The translations under genes were made by a program, and so were the position numbers. A stretch of DNA of 32,325 bases from Henriciella sp. (GTDB taxonomy: Bacteria > Pseudomonadota > Alphaproteobacteria > Caulobacterales > Hyphomonadaceae), in NCBI GenBank assembly GCA_012960415.1, contig DUBH01000024.1:1-32325 (forward strand), given 5' to 3'. Position 1 is the first letter of the stretch; every line of letters begins with the position of its first letter. A model generated the notes under the pieces. That model was not told the DNA's origin, did not search any database, and was given only the letters and a program-made list of their open reading frames with translations. Below are positions 16,560 to 24,442 of this stretch, one piece after another.

Positions 16560-19136
16560 CTAGTAGTCGTACTTCAGACGGATGCCGATCGTGCGCGGAC
16601 GGATCGGGGTGACCCGCTCACGGTCGAAGATGAAGCTGCCGCTAAGCTCGGCATATTCATTGGTGAGGTTGGTAGCGAAGAGTTCCGCGCCCCAATTGTC
16701 ACCCGTGATGCCTGCAGTGGCGCCGAAGGTCACATAGCCATCGAGGTCCATTTTGTTGATCTCGATCACGTCGGTGACGGAGTCATCGGAGAAGACCATT
16801 TGTGGCATGATGTGAGCTCGCACGCGCTGACCGGCAATCTCCTGCTCGAGATCCCACTCATAGCGCACGCGCAGATTGCCCTGATAGGACGGCGCGAAAG
16901 CCAGCTCCGAGCCCACGACCACATCATCGGTGGGCACGAGCACTTCAGTGATTTCCGAATCCAGGAGCGAGAAGGCGCCTGCAATGGTCAGACCGTCTAT
17001 GCTTTCCGGAAGCCAGGTGAAATCACCTTCGAGGCCCTTCAGCTCTGCATTCGCCGCGTTATCGGAGAAGAAGAGGTTGACGATGGACGGGTCAAAGATG
17101 GTCGTCTGGAGACCTTCAATATCGACGAAGAAGGCTGCGCCATTGAAGCGGAGCGAATTGTTGAACAGCTCGGTTTTCCAGCCGAGTTCGTAGTTCTTCA
17201 CTTCATCCGTATCGACAGCGTACGGCACCGTGTAATTGTTCGGGCCTGATGCACCGCCTGGACGGTTGAGAAGACCAGCACGGTAGCCTTCGGAATAGGT
17301 CGCATAGAAGAGCGTATTCTCGGTTGGCGTCCATTCACCGGTCGCCTTCAGGATGACACCATCAGTTGCGGCCTTGTCCGGAGCGTCGGCAGGACCGTTT
17401 GGTCCGTAGAGCTGCGAGATGTTCGTGCCGAAGACCTGCTGATCAGTATCAGCAAAGAGGTTGAAGAAAGACGAGTTGGCTGAACCTTCAAGATCGACTT
17501 CAACATCATAGTAACGGGCGCCGAGCGTAAGGGCGAACTGGTCGGTGAGGTCGAAAGTCGTCTCACCGAAAATGCCAATCTGCTCATCCGTGCGAAGCAC
17601 ATCGTTGCGGAAGATCACGCCGGCCGGGAACGGGCCAGGCTGGCTGAAATAACCCTGACTTTCATTGCCGACATCGCCCGGCGTTGCTGCCCCGTTGGTG
17701 AGGGGGAAGTTCGGCGCGAAGCCGACAGAGCCATCGGTGTAAACAACCTGCGTTGAGCCCGGATAGATAAAGTCATTACGCTCAGCGAGCTCAAGATCGC
17801 TGTAGAACGCACCGAAGGTCGCGCGCCAGCGGTATTCGTCTGGCGTGTTAAAGCGCAGCTCGTGCGTCTGGACCTTCGTTTCGGAGTGCGAACTCACAGA
17901 AAGGTTTGGAGCGTAACACGTGCCTGCGGGCGCAGCGCCCGTTGGATAGGTCACGTCATAGTCACAGATATAGTAGGGCAGGTACTGGCCGACGAAGAGA
18001 TAGTCGGAATAGTCGACGACCTGATCGGTGGTCCGCTCTGTGTAGGCGCCGGTATAGATCGCTTCGAGCATGCCGAGGCGGCCCTCGAGCGTCCATGCGG
18101 TCGAGTGGAAGTCGTCTTCGATTTCCTCAGGCGTGAAGCGAACAATATCGTAGTCATCGAGCTCAGGGTCGGCAAAGAAGACGCCATCAGCTTCTATGCC
18201 CTGCTGCGAATGCTGAACCAGCAGGTCCCAGTTCTGATTGAACTCGTAATAACCACTCAGGCGGAAGCCCTGATAGGTGACATCATTGATGTCGTTCTCG
18301 GCGATCGTGCCGTTGTTCGCATCAATGAAAGTCACGCCGGAGAGGTCAGATCCTGCCTGGAAGCCGGCGCGGTTCGTATTCACCGGAACGCCATTCGCAC
18401 GGACGGTGCCTTCAGCACGGAAGCGAGCGGATTCGCGGGTCGAAAGCGTGCCGCCGACATTGTCGATATAGCCGCCCTGGGTGTCGGTATAGACAACACC
18501 GCGAACGGCGAGCTTGTCGGTTACCGGCAGGTTGATCATCGCTTCGACGCTATTGCTCATCTCACCGCCATCGGTGAAGGCGGTCGACGCCTTGAAGCCG
18601 GCATCGAAGCCAGCCAGCGACGGTTTGTTCGTGATCAGACGGACGGTGCCTGCCTGCGAGCTGGCGCCAAACAGCGTGCCTTGAGGGCCGGACAGGACTT
18701 CTACGCGCTCCAGATCGGCTGCGTAGACGTCGAGGTTACGGCCCGGCTGCGCCAGCGGCTGTTCGTCGAGATAGAAAGATACGTTTGGTGCGAGACCTGC
18801 GACACCGGCAACCGTGAGGTTTGGTGTCGTGGAAGCCAGGCCGCGAATATAGATCGTGTTCTGACCGGGACCGGAGCCGCCAGCGGTAACGCCCGGCAGC
18901 TGGACCAGATAGTCGCTGAAGTTCTTGACGCCGAGCTGGTCAAGCTCCTGCTCGCCAAGCGCGCTCACTGTTACAGGAATATCCTGCGCGCTCTCGGAAC
19001 GTTTGGTTGCTGTGACGGTTACGGTTGTGAGCCGTCGGTTCTTTGCCGCCGGTTCTTGTGACTGCGCCATTGCCGGAGTGGCAGTTACAATAGCGCCGAT
19101 GGCGAGCAATGATGCTCCGCCGAAAAGCTTGTTCAT
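16560..19136 (-). CDS. TonB-dependent outer-membrane receptor
   Basis: An 858-residue receptor with a signal peptide (residues 1-25, ending TPAMAQ) and a TonB-box-like TTVTVTATKRSE. The plug domain carries RVEVLSGPQGTLFGAS and VRLITNKPS, and the barrel ends in IRLKYDY. It differs clearly from the receptor at 45-2684, so the two probably take different substrates. GGGG lies 5 bases upstream of the ATG. The upstream gap of more than 300 bases, with two dyads, is likely its control region. The adjacent TPR-sulfotransferase suggests a possible link to sulfated compounds, but the receptor itself shows no substrate signature that I can read. Confidence 0.93.
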   Translation of the reverse strand: MNKLFGGASLLAIGAIVTATPAMAQSQEPAAKNRRLTTVTVTATKRSESAQDIPVTVSALGEQELDQLGVKNFSDYLVQLPGVTAGGSGPGQNTIYIRGLASTTPNLTVAGVAGLAPNVSFYLDEQPLAQPGRNLDVYAADLERVEVLSGPQGTLFGASSQAGTVRLITNKPSLAGFDAGFKASTAFTDGGEMSNSVEAMINLPVTDKLAVRGVVYTDTQGGYIDNVGGTLSTRESARFRAEGTVRANGVPVNTNRAGFQAGSDLSGVTFIDANNGTIAENDINDVTYQGFRLSGYYEFNQNWDLLVQHSQQGIEADGVFFADPELDDYDIVRFTPEEIEDDFHSTAWTLEGRLGMLEAIYTGAYTERTTDQVVDYSDYLFVGQYLPYYICDYDVTYPTGAAPAGTCYAPNLSVSSHSETKVQTHELRFNTPDEYRWRATFGAFYSDLELAERNDFIYPGSTQVVYTDGSVGFAPNFPLTNGAATPGDVGNESQGYFSQPGPFPAGVIFRNDVLRTDEQIGIFGETTFDLTDQFALTLGARYYDVEVDLEGSANSSFFNLFADTDQQVFGTNISQLYGPNGPADAPDKAATDGVILKATGEWTPTENTLFYATYSEGYRAGLLNRPGGASGPNNYTVPYAVDTDEVKNYELGWKTELFNNSLRFNGAAFFVDIEGLQTTIFDPSIVNLFFSDNAANAELKGLEGDFTWLPESIDGLTIAGAFSLLDSEITEVLVPTDDVVVGSELAFAPSYQGNLRVRYEWDLEQEIAGQRVRAHIMPQMVFSDDSVTDVIEINKMDLDGYVTFGATAGITGDNWGAELFATNLTNEYAELSGSFIFDRERVTPIRPRTIGIRLKYDY

Positions 19137-19190
19137 GAATTACCCCATTTATTCGTGGTCGCGTGTAGACATGCGAAAGGCCCCCTCGCG

Positions 19191-19207
19191 GATTTCAGTC
19201 TGAAATC
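19191..19207. promoter_or_regulatory. Perfect dyad GATTTCAG-T-CTGAAATC
   Basis: A 17-bp perfect palindrome with 8-base arms lies about 55-70 bases upstream of the receptor start, where a regulator would overlap its promoter or leader. It resembles a dimer operator; the binding protein is unknown. Confidence 0.4.
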
Positions 19208-19346
19208 AAATCGCGCCCGGGCACCGACCCCACATAGGGCGATAGTTCATCAAATAAAATAAAATAGTCAATAATTTGCCATGTTTGCGCATCCGGACGC
19301 TTGTTGCGCTGCAAAAAAGGCAGTGAAAACAGTATGCTTAGGCGTG

Positions 19347-19362
19347 GTTGCAACATTGCAAC
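19347..19362. promoter_or_regulatory. Dyad GTTGCAA-CA-TTGCAAC
   Basis: A 16-bp inverted repeat with 7-base arms lies in the centre of the gap between the receptor and the BCCT transporter. It has the size and symmetry of LacI- or GntR-like operators. The repeat is seen directly; its function and regulator are inferred. Confidence 0.4.
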
Positions 19363-19478
19363 ATGTTTAGATATTTGTTGAAACCTTGAAAGTCGGCCCC
19401 TGATATAAAGATCAGAACTATCCTAATCATTTGGCTTTCAAACAATCGGCGGCGATTTCCGTCCTGGAGACATTGAAT

Positions 19479-21074
19479 ATGAGCGAACCTGACGGTGATA
19501 CTGAGTACACGACAGATTATGAGGTCGGGCAGGACAACGTCGAATGGTTCGGGCTCGATATCCACAATCCGGTATTCTTTCTGAGCGCAGGTCTCGTTCT
19601 CGTCTTCGCCATTACGTCCCTGGTGTTTCCGCAAGCGACCGGATTTGCCTTGCAGGCTTCGAGAACCTGGACGCTCGAGACGTTTGACTGGCTGTTTGCG
19701 CTGACACCGCCTCTAATTCTTCTCTTCTGTCTCGCGCTTGCCTTTTCGCCGCTCGGAAAGATCCGCCTCGGCGGGCCTGACGCAAAGCCCGAATTCAGCA
19801 TCCCCTCCTGGATCGCGATGCTCTTTGCTGCCGGTGTCGGCATCGGCTTCATGTTCTATGGGTCCGCAGAGCCGCTCGCCTATTATTCGGACTGGTTCGG
19901 CACGCCGCTTAACGTCGAGGCCGACAGTGAGCAGGCCAGGAAACTGGCCTTCAGTGCCACGCTATTTCACTGGGGTGTTGCGCCGTGGGGTGTCTACGCC
20001 GTCGTTGGCCTCGCCCTTGGATTCTTTGCCTACAATAAAGGCCTGCCGCTCACGATCCGCTCGGCCTTCTATCCAATTCTTGGCGACCGCGTCTGGGGCT
20101 TCTGGGGGCATGTCATCGACACATTCGCTGTCATTTCCACCGTCTTCGGGCTCGCGACCACGATCGGTATTGGCGCGGCGCAGGCCAGCAGCGGTATCGG
20201 TTTTCTGACCGGTGTGAAGGTCAGCGTCGGTCTTCAGACAGTTCTGATCGCAGCCATCACCGGCCTCGCTGTCATATCGGTCCTTCGCGGTCTCGACGGC
20301 GGCGTGAAGCTTCTCTCGGATATCAACATGACCATCGCGGTCATTCTGATGCTGTTTGTCTTCATCGCCGGACCAACGCTCGCCATCGTGAGCGGACTTG
20401 GAGAGAACTTCCTCGCATATCTTAAAGACACGCCAGGCCTGACCAACTGGTTTGGACGCGAGGACACCGCCTGGTTCCATGACTGGACCATCTTCTATTG
20501 GGCCTGGTGGATTTCCTGGTCGCCATTCGTTGGCATGTTCATCGCCCGCATCTCAAAAGGCCGCACCGTCAGGGAGTATTTCTCTGTCGTCCTTCTGGCC
20601 CCGGTCGCAATCTGCGTCCTCTGGTTCACGACGTTTGGTGAAACGGCAATCCAGCAGTATGAAGCCGGGCAGGGCGAGCTTGGCGATGGCATGACCACCG
20701 CTGCGCTGACGCTCTTCCACATGCTGGACAGCCTGCCATTCTCGATCATCACGTCCTGCGCTGCGATCTTTTTGCTCGTCGTGTTTATCGTGACGTCGGC
20801 AGACTCAGGCGCGCTCGTGATCGACAGTATCACATCGGGCGGCAAGACCGACTCGCCCGTGCCGCAGCGCGTTTTCTGGGCGTGTATGCTGGGGGTGACC
20901 GCATCGATGCTGCTCTATGGAGGCGGCCGAGATACGCTGAACTCTCTGCAAGCCGGTACGATCACGGCCGCGCTGCCATTCACATCAATTCTGCTGGCAA
21001 GCTGTATCAGCCTCTTCCTCGGCATGCGCCACGAGCACAAGATGATGAAGGACCTGAAAGAAGTCGATGCCTAG
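19479..21074 (+). CDS. BCCT-family osmolyte transporter
   Basis: A 531-residue inner-membrane transporter of the betaine/choline/carnitine family. It would take up a quaternary-ammonium or similar compatible solute with sodium or proton. About twelve helices are visible. The family motif MFYGSAEPLAYY (Gly128-Pro132 within it) and the signature WAWWISWSPFVGMFIARISKG (about 341-361), with the aromatic substrate box, are intact. The C-terminal tail is short, so a strong BetP-like osmosensing extension is absent. The ATG at 19479 has GGAG 9 bases upstream; an in-frame TTG at 19431 lacks such a site. The gene stands alone, divergent from the receptor and convergent with the DUF4198 gene. The choice among betaine, choline and DMSP cannot be made here. 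Confidence 0.92.
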   Translation: MSEPDGDTEYTTDYEVGQDNVEWFGLDIHNPVFFLSAGLVLVFAITSLVFPQATGFALQASRTWTLETFDWLFALTPPLILLFCLALAFSPLGKIRLGGPDAKPEFSIPSWIAMLFAAGVGIGFMFYGSAEPLAYYSDWFGTPLNVEADSEQARKLAFSATLFHWGVAPWGVYAVVGLALGFFAYNKGLPLTIRSAFYPILGDRVWGFWGHVIDTFAVISTVFGLATTIGIGAAQASSGIGFLTGVKVSVGLQTVLIAAITGLAVISVLRGLDGGVKLLSDINMTIAVILMLFVFIAGPTLAIVSGLGENFLAYLKDTPGLTNWFGREDTAWFHDWTIFYWAWWISWSPFVGMFIARISKGRTVREYFSVVLLAPVAICVLWFTTFGETAIQQYEAGQGELGDGMTTAALTLFHMLDSLPFSIITSCAAIFLLVVFIVTSADSGALVIDSITSGGKTDSPVPQRVFWACMLGVTASMLLYGGGRDTLNSLQAGTITAALPFTSILLASCISLFLGMRHEHKMMKDLKEVDA

Positions 21075-21082
21075 ACTGGCGA

Positions 21083-21104
21083 CCTGCCCCTTAGCTGGGG
21101 CAGG
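21083..21104. terminator. Hairpin between convergent genes
   Basis: CCTGCCCC and GGGGCAGG form an 8-bp stem with a 6-base loop between the BCCT gene and the DUF4198 gene, overlapping the latter's stop codon. The plus-strand tail GGCTTT is short, so termination may be moderate and two-directional. Confidence 0.5.
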
Positions 21105-21915
21105 GGCTTTCGGTGTCGAAAGTCAGGCTTGAGAAGACCGTCTGATAGTCAGCGCCTTCCAGTAGCCCTGCTGCGGCTTCCGCCCAGACCGTATGCACGA
21201 GCCAGCGACCTTCGGTCAGTGAAGCTGAGATATCTACCTGTCCTTCAGCATCTGTCTGGGCGCTGAAGTGCACGGTTTCGTCATCGAGATCAGTGATGTG
21301 GAGCGTCGCACCCGACACAGGCGCGCCGTGATAGTGCACCTTGATGGGCATCGCGTCGCCTTCATCCCATTCGACCGGGTTTGCGCCCGGGATGACTTCC
21401 AGCGTCAGTCCAAGCTCTGTAGCCCAGACTTCCGACGCCTCGGCTGGGCATCCAGCCTGAACGAGCGCCTTGCCGCGGCGGGAGTAAAGCTCCTTGCCGG
21501 GCTGGTCTTCTGTGCGCTTGGCCGCGCGATCCAGCATGATCGGGCGAATGCCTTCTTCCTCGGCATAATCATTGAATTTGCCTGCTTCGAGTTCGCTGAA
21601 GCTGTTCGTTGTCTCGACAGAAATGAGATGCATCCCCGGCGTATCGAGCGTGACCGAGAGCGCTCCGGTCAGACTTTCGGCGCCGCGCACCTGACTTTGC
21701 GGCCCATTGGGCCCGAGGGTCTGAATGCCGATAATCCGGTGCGGACGAACCGGCCAATCTGATTTGTCGGAGCCATGCCCGACAAAAAGACTGACGGGCA
21801 AGCTCTCATCTTCTGCTGGCGTAAAGGTTTCTGGCTGGACCCAGAAATCATGGGCGTGCGCGCTGCCCGCTATTGCCGTGGCAGCGAAAATCGACAGTGA
21901 AATCATGCGCTTCAT
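21091..21915 (-). CDS. Exported DUF4198-family protein
   Basis: A 274-residue periplasmic protein. The signal peptide (residues 1-21) ends SAHA before HDFWVQPETF, the hallmark N-terminus of DUF4198 proteins, some of which are linked to nickel or cobalt uptake. Mature residue 1 would be His22. Two beta-sandwich-like parts follow, the second with VHYHGAPVSGATLHITDLD and the RWLVHTVWAE strand. There are two cysteines, in QAGCPAE and near the end in ESPCPS. The start at 21915 has AGGAGG 6 bases upstream; a TTG further out is unsupported. It is divergent from the DUF4331 gene. Metal or small-ligand binding is possible; the function is not established. Confidence 0.85.
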   Translation of the reverse strand: MKRMISLSIFAATAIAGSAHAHDFWVQPETFTPAEDESLPVSLFVGHGSDKSDWPVRPHRIIGIQTLGPNGPQSQVRGAESLTGALSVTLDTPGMHLISVETTNSFSELEAGKFNDYAEEEGIRPIMLDRAAKRTEDQPGKELYSRRGKALVQAGCPAEASEVWATELGLTLEVIPGANPVEWDEGDAMPIKVHYHGAPVSGATLHITDLDDETVHFSAQTDAEGQVDISASLTEGRWLVHTVWAEAAAGLLEGADYQTVFSSLTFDTESPCPS

Positions 21916-22115
21916 GGTCGTCCTCCTCAAAATGCAAAACAGTTACGTTGGGCGCCGCGAAACGGGTGCAGCGCTTCGACCTCGCAGCGCACGCGGCGCT
22001 CCCGCCAGATCTTTTTTTGCCGCTGGCGCACCTTCAAACCTTTCCGGCTCGTAACTGTCCCCGCGTCTGACACCAAAGGGCGCCAGACAAACTTTTCTTG
22101 AGAGGGAACGCCGAA
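21916..22115. promoter_or_regulatory. Divergent control region, DUF4198 / DUF4331
   Basis: A 200-base noncoding gap between two divergently transcribed exported-protein genes. It contains an uninterrupted run of seven T near 22011-22018 but no dyad that I would trust. Shared regulation of the two exported proteins is likely from position alone. Confidence 0.35.
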
Positions 22116-23672
22116 ATGAAATTGTCTCATGTCTCCATGGCAGCGTTGACTGTCGCCGCTGCAGGCGCGCTGCTCGCGCCAGCACTGGCGTCTAGCCACC
22201 GTGAAGCGCCAGGCATCACCGAACAGCCAAAAGTAGATGGCACCGACTTCTACATGTTCCGCAGCTATGAGAATGGCCGGTCGGATTATGTGACCTTTAT
22301 CGCCAATTATCAGCCGCTACAGGCACCGTATGGCGGCCCGAACTACTTCACGATGGATCCCGATGCGATCTATGAGATTCACGTCGACGTCGATGGCGAC
22401 GCTGTCGAGGACCTGACCTTCCAGTTCGATTTCGAAAACACGCTGCGCGATGGCACCGGTATCACTGTGCCGGTAGGCGACAAGCAACTCGCCATCCCGC
22501 TTCGCCAGGCCGGACAGATCGGCGCAGGCAACCAGGGCGCGCTCGGCGAACTGGAAACTTATAATCTTTCGCTTGTAACCGGCGACCGCCGCGAGGGCAC
22601 ACGCACAGAGCTCGGCAGGTTCACAAAGCCAGTCGACAATATCGGCAACAAGACCCTGCCGGACTATGCTGGCTACGCAAACAGCTTCATTTCCACGGTC
22701 GATATTCCAGGTTGCGGCACCGGCCGGGTGTTCGCGGGCCAACGGGCTGAGGCCTTTGCCGTTAATCTCGGCGAAGTGTTCGATCTCGTGAACCTTGTGC
22801 CGATCGAGGGCGACAGCAGCGCCGGTGCCGGCGATGGCAACGGCTTCCCGGGCGGTATCACGCAGAGCCGTGCGAATGACGACCTTGTCGGCAAGGCGAA
22901 CGTTACGTCGCTGGCGCTTGAAGTACCGATTAGCTGTCTTGATGAAGACGGCGATGGCATTATCGGCGGCTGGACAACAGCAAGCCTGCCTCAGGCCGAG
23001 ATCGAAGATCCCTCGCCGACCTACAAGCAGACATCGCTTTACGGCGGCGCGTTCGTCCAACAGTCGCGCCTGTCTGCGCCGCTCGTGAACGAAGTCGTCA
23101 TTGGCCTTCCAGACAAGGACCTGTTCAACGCAGCAGAGCCGACGCAGGACTCAGCGCTGGCCGACTATGTCACCAACCCGACACTGCCAGTCCTGCTCGA
23201 TATCCTTTTCCGCGACGCCGTGAACGGGACGCTTGGAACGGATTTCGAAACAATTGCGCCAACGAACCTGCCGCGTCAGGATCTCGTCGCCGCATTCCTG
23301 ACTGGGATCGAAGGACTCAATCAGCCCGCCGGTGTGACGCCGTCAGAGATGATGCGCCTCAATATGGGCATCCCGGCAACGCCGCGGGGGTCGCAGAACA
23401 ATCTTGGCGTGCTGGCTGATGATCTTGCTGGCTTCCCGAATGGTCGCAGGCCTGGCGACGACACTGTCGACATCGCACTGCGCGTGGTCATGGGGCGCCT
23501 CTGTCATCCGGTAACGATTGGCGGTGCATCAACGGATCTTGGCTTCTGCGATCCTGGGGATGCGAATGTCGGGACGGCGCCATTCACCGACGGCGCGCCG
23601 ATTACTGCGCTCGAACTGCAGAACCAGTTCCCATACCTCAACACGCCGATCGCCGGCTCACCGAACAACTAG
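22116..23672 (+). CDS. Exported DUF4331-family protein
   Basis: A 518-residue secreted or periplasmic protein. A signal peptide (about residues 1-25, ending PALAS) is followed by SHREAPGITEQPKVDGTDFYMFRS, the typical DUF4331 opening. The acidic strands IYEIHVDVDGDAVEDLTFQF and LDEDGDGIIGG look like calcium-binding DxDxDG loops. The fold is thought to be beta-rich; no enzymatic motif is seen. ATG 22116 has AGGGA 8 bases upstream, and an in-frame TTG at 22098 is less likely. Its stop codon sits inside the ribosome binding site of the polyproline lipoprotein gene, so the two form an operon. DUF4331 proteins have no settled function. Confidence 0.85.
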   Translation: MKLSHVSMAALTVAAAGALLAPALASSHREAPGITEQPKVDGTDFYMFRSYENGRSDYVTFIANYQPLQAPYGGPNYFTMDPDAIYEIHVDVDGDAVEDLTFQFDFENTLRDGTGITVPVGDKQLAIPLRQAGQIGAGNQGALGELETYNLSLVTGDRREGTRTELGRFTKPVDNIGNKTLPDYAGYANSFISTVDIPGCGTGRVFAGQRAEAFAVNLGEVFDLVNLVPIEGDSSAGAGDGNGFPGGITQSRANDDLVGKANVTSLALEVPISCLDEDGDGIIGGWTTASLPQAEIEDPSPTYKQTSLYGGAFVQQSRLSAPLVNEVVIGLPDKDLFNAAEPTQDSALADYVTNPTLPVLLDILFRDAVNGTLGTDFETIAPTNLPRQDLVAAFLTGIEGLNQPAGVTPSEMMRLNMGIPATPRGSQNNLGVLADDLAGFPNGRRPGDDTVDIALRVVMGRLCHPVTIGGASTDLGFCDPGDANVGTAPFTDGAPITALELQNQFPYLNTPIAGSPNN

Positions 23673-23684
23673 GGAGGCGCGATC

Positions 23685-24017
23685 ATGAAAACCAACAGAC
23701 ACTCCTATCTGAAGCTCGCACTGCTCGCCGGCGTTGCCGCCATGGGGATCAGTGCCTGCGGTGGGGGCGACAGTGGAGGCGGCGGGCCGACTGTGCCACC
23801 CCCAGCGCCGCCCCCTCCGCCTCCACCACCACCCCCGCCTCCTCCTCCTCCTCCGCCGCCGCCCCCTGGAGGGCAGGTCGATCCGGCGTCGAGCTTTGGA
23901 GCAGGCTTCGGGGCGGCCTTCAGCACGGCCCGCTTCGGCGCGCCAATTGATCCGGACACGATCACGATCACACCGATCGATCGGACCAGCGACCCCCTCG
24001 ACGTTCCGAATAATTAG
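23685..24017 (+). CDS. Small polyproline lipoprotein
   Basis: A 110-residue lipoprotein. The signal peptide ends with lipobox GISAC (Cys25) followed by a glycine-rich GGGDSGGGG linker. Next come PPPA and an uninterrupted run of 20 prolines (about 23812-23873), then a short tail with FGAGFGAAFSTARFGAP and ending DPLDVPNN. The stretch uses all four proline codons, including five consecutive CCT, so it is a real coding tract prone to length change, not a single-codon repeat. Translation should depend on EF-P. GGGAGG lies 7 bases before the ATG and overlaps the DUF4331 stop. It may be a rod-like spacer on a membrane-anchored partner of DUF4331; the role is unknown. Confidence 0.8.
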   Translation: MKTNRHSYLKLALLAGVAAMGISACGGGDSGGGGPTVPPPAPPPPPPPPPPPPPPPPPPPPGGQVDPASSFGAGFGAAFSTARFGAPIDPDTITITPIDRTSDPLDVPNN

Positions 24018-24042
24018 AACGTCGGCTGGTTGACCGGAAAGG

Positions 24043-24072
24043 AAACGGCGAGGCTTTTGCCTCGCCGTTTTC
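24043..24072 (+). terminator. Rho-independent terminator after DUF4331 operon
   Basis: AAACGGCGAGGC pairs with GCCTCGCCGTTT in a perfect 12-bp stem with a TTTT loop, followed by TTC. It closes the DUF4331/polyproline operon and isolates the symporter genes. Confidence 0.85.
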
Positions 24073-24174
24073 AATTGGTGTTGCAGAATAAACCTCGCGG
24101 ATGCATCGCCCATAATGATTGCAAAGCGGCGTCTAAGGCGGCAGGCTCACACAAAATAAAAGAGGGAGGGCGCC

Positions 24175-24441
24175 GTGCAGGAAAATACGAGCGCAGATGA
24201 AGGCCGCGCCTACTGGCAGGCGACGATCAGGCTCACCATTGGTCTGCTGGTCATATGGTTCGCCGTCTCATTCGGCGCGGGCATCCTGTTTCGCGATTTC
24301 CTCGACCAATGGGCTGTCGGCGGTGCGCCGCTCGGTTTCTGGTTTGCCCAGCAGGGGTCTATTTACGTCTTTGTCGTCCTGATCTTCGTCTATTGCTGGG
24401 CGATGCGCCGGATCGAGAAGAAGCATGGGGTAAGGGGCTGA
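24175..24441 (+). CDS. Sodium/solute symporter small subunit (DUF4212)
   Basis: An 88-residue membrane protein with two helices (about 20-42, 62-79) and the DUF4212 features VSFGAGILFRDFLDQW and PLGFWFAQQGSIYVFVVLI. This family accompanies a large sodium:solute symporter subunit. The GTG start is supported by GGGAGGG directly upstream and by the family length. The large-subunit gene begins one base after its stop, a tight operon. Confidence 0.9.
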   Translation: MQENTSADEGRAYWQATIRLTIGLLVIWFAVSFGAGILFRDFLDQWAVGGAPLGFWFAQQGSIYVFVVLIFVYCWAMRRIEKKHGVRG

Positions 24442-24442
24442 T

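Larger units (their letters stand above)
19137..19478. promoter_or_regulatory. Divergent intergenic region, receptor / BCCT transporter
   Basis: A 342-base noncoding stretch, more AT-rich than its surroundings around 19240-19290. It contains two near-perfect dyads, described separately at 19191-19207 and 19347-19362. No small open frame with a convincing ribosome binding site or RNA gene is seen. It must contain the promoters of both flanking genes. Confidence 0.5.

Noticed and set aside
17862-19061. 399-codon plus-strand open frame
   Set aside because: It lies fully antisense to the receptor gene, which has full family signatures. The translation is low-complexity with no family motif, so it is a reading-frame shadow.
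23812-23873. Possible frameshift or assembly artefact at the proline tract
   Set aside because: The frame stays open with a sound lipobox upstream, a ribosome binding site, and a terminator downstream. The mixed codons argue for real coding sequence.
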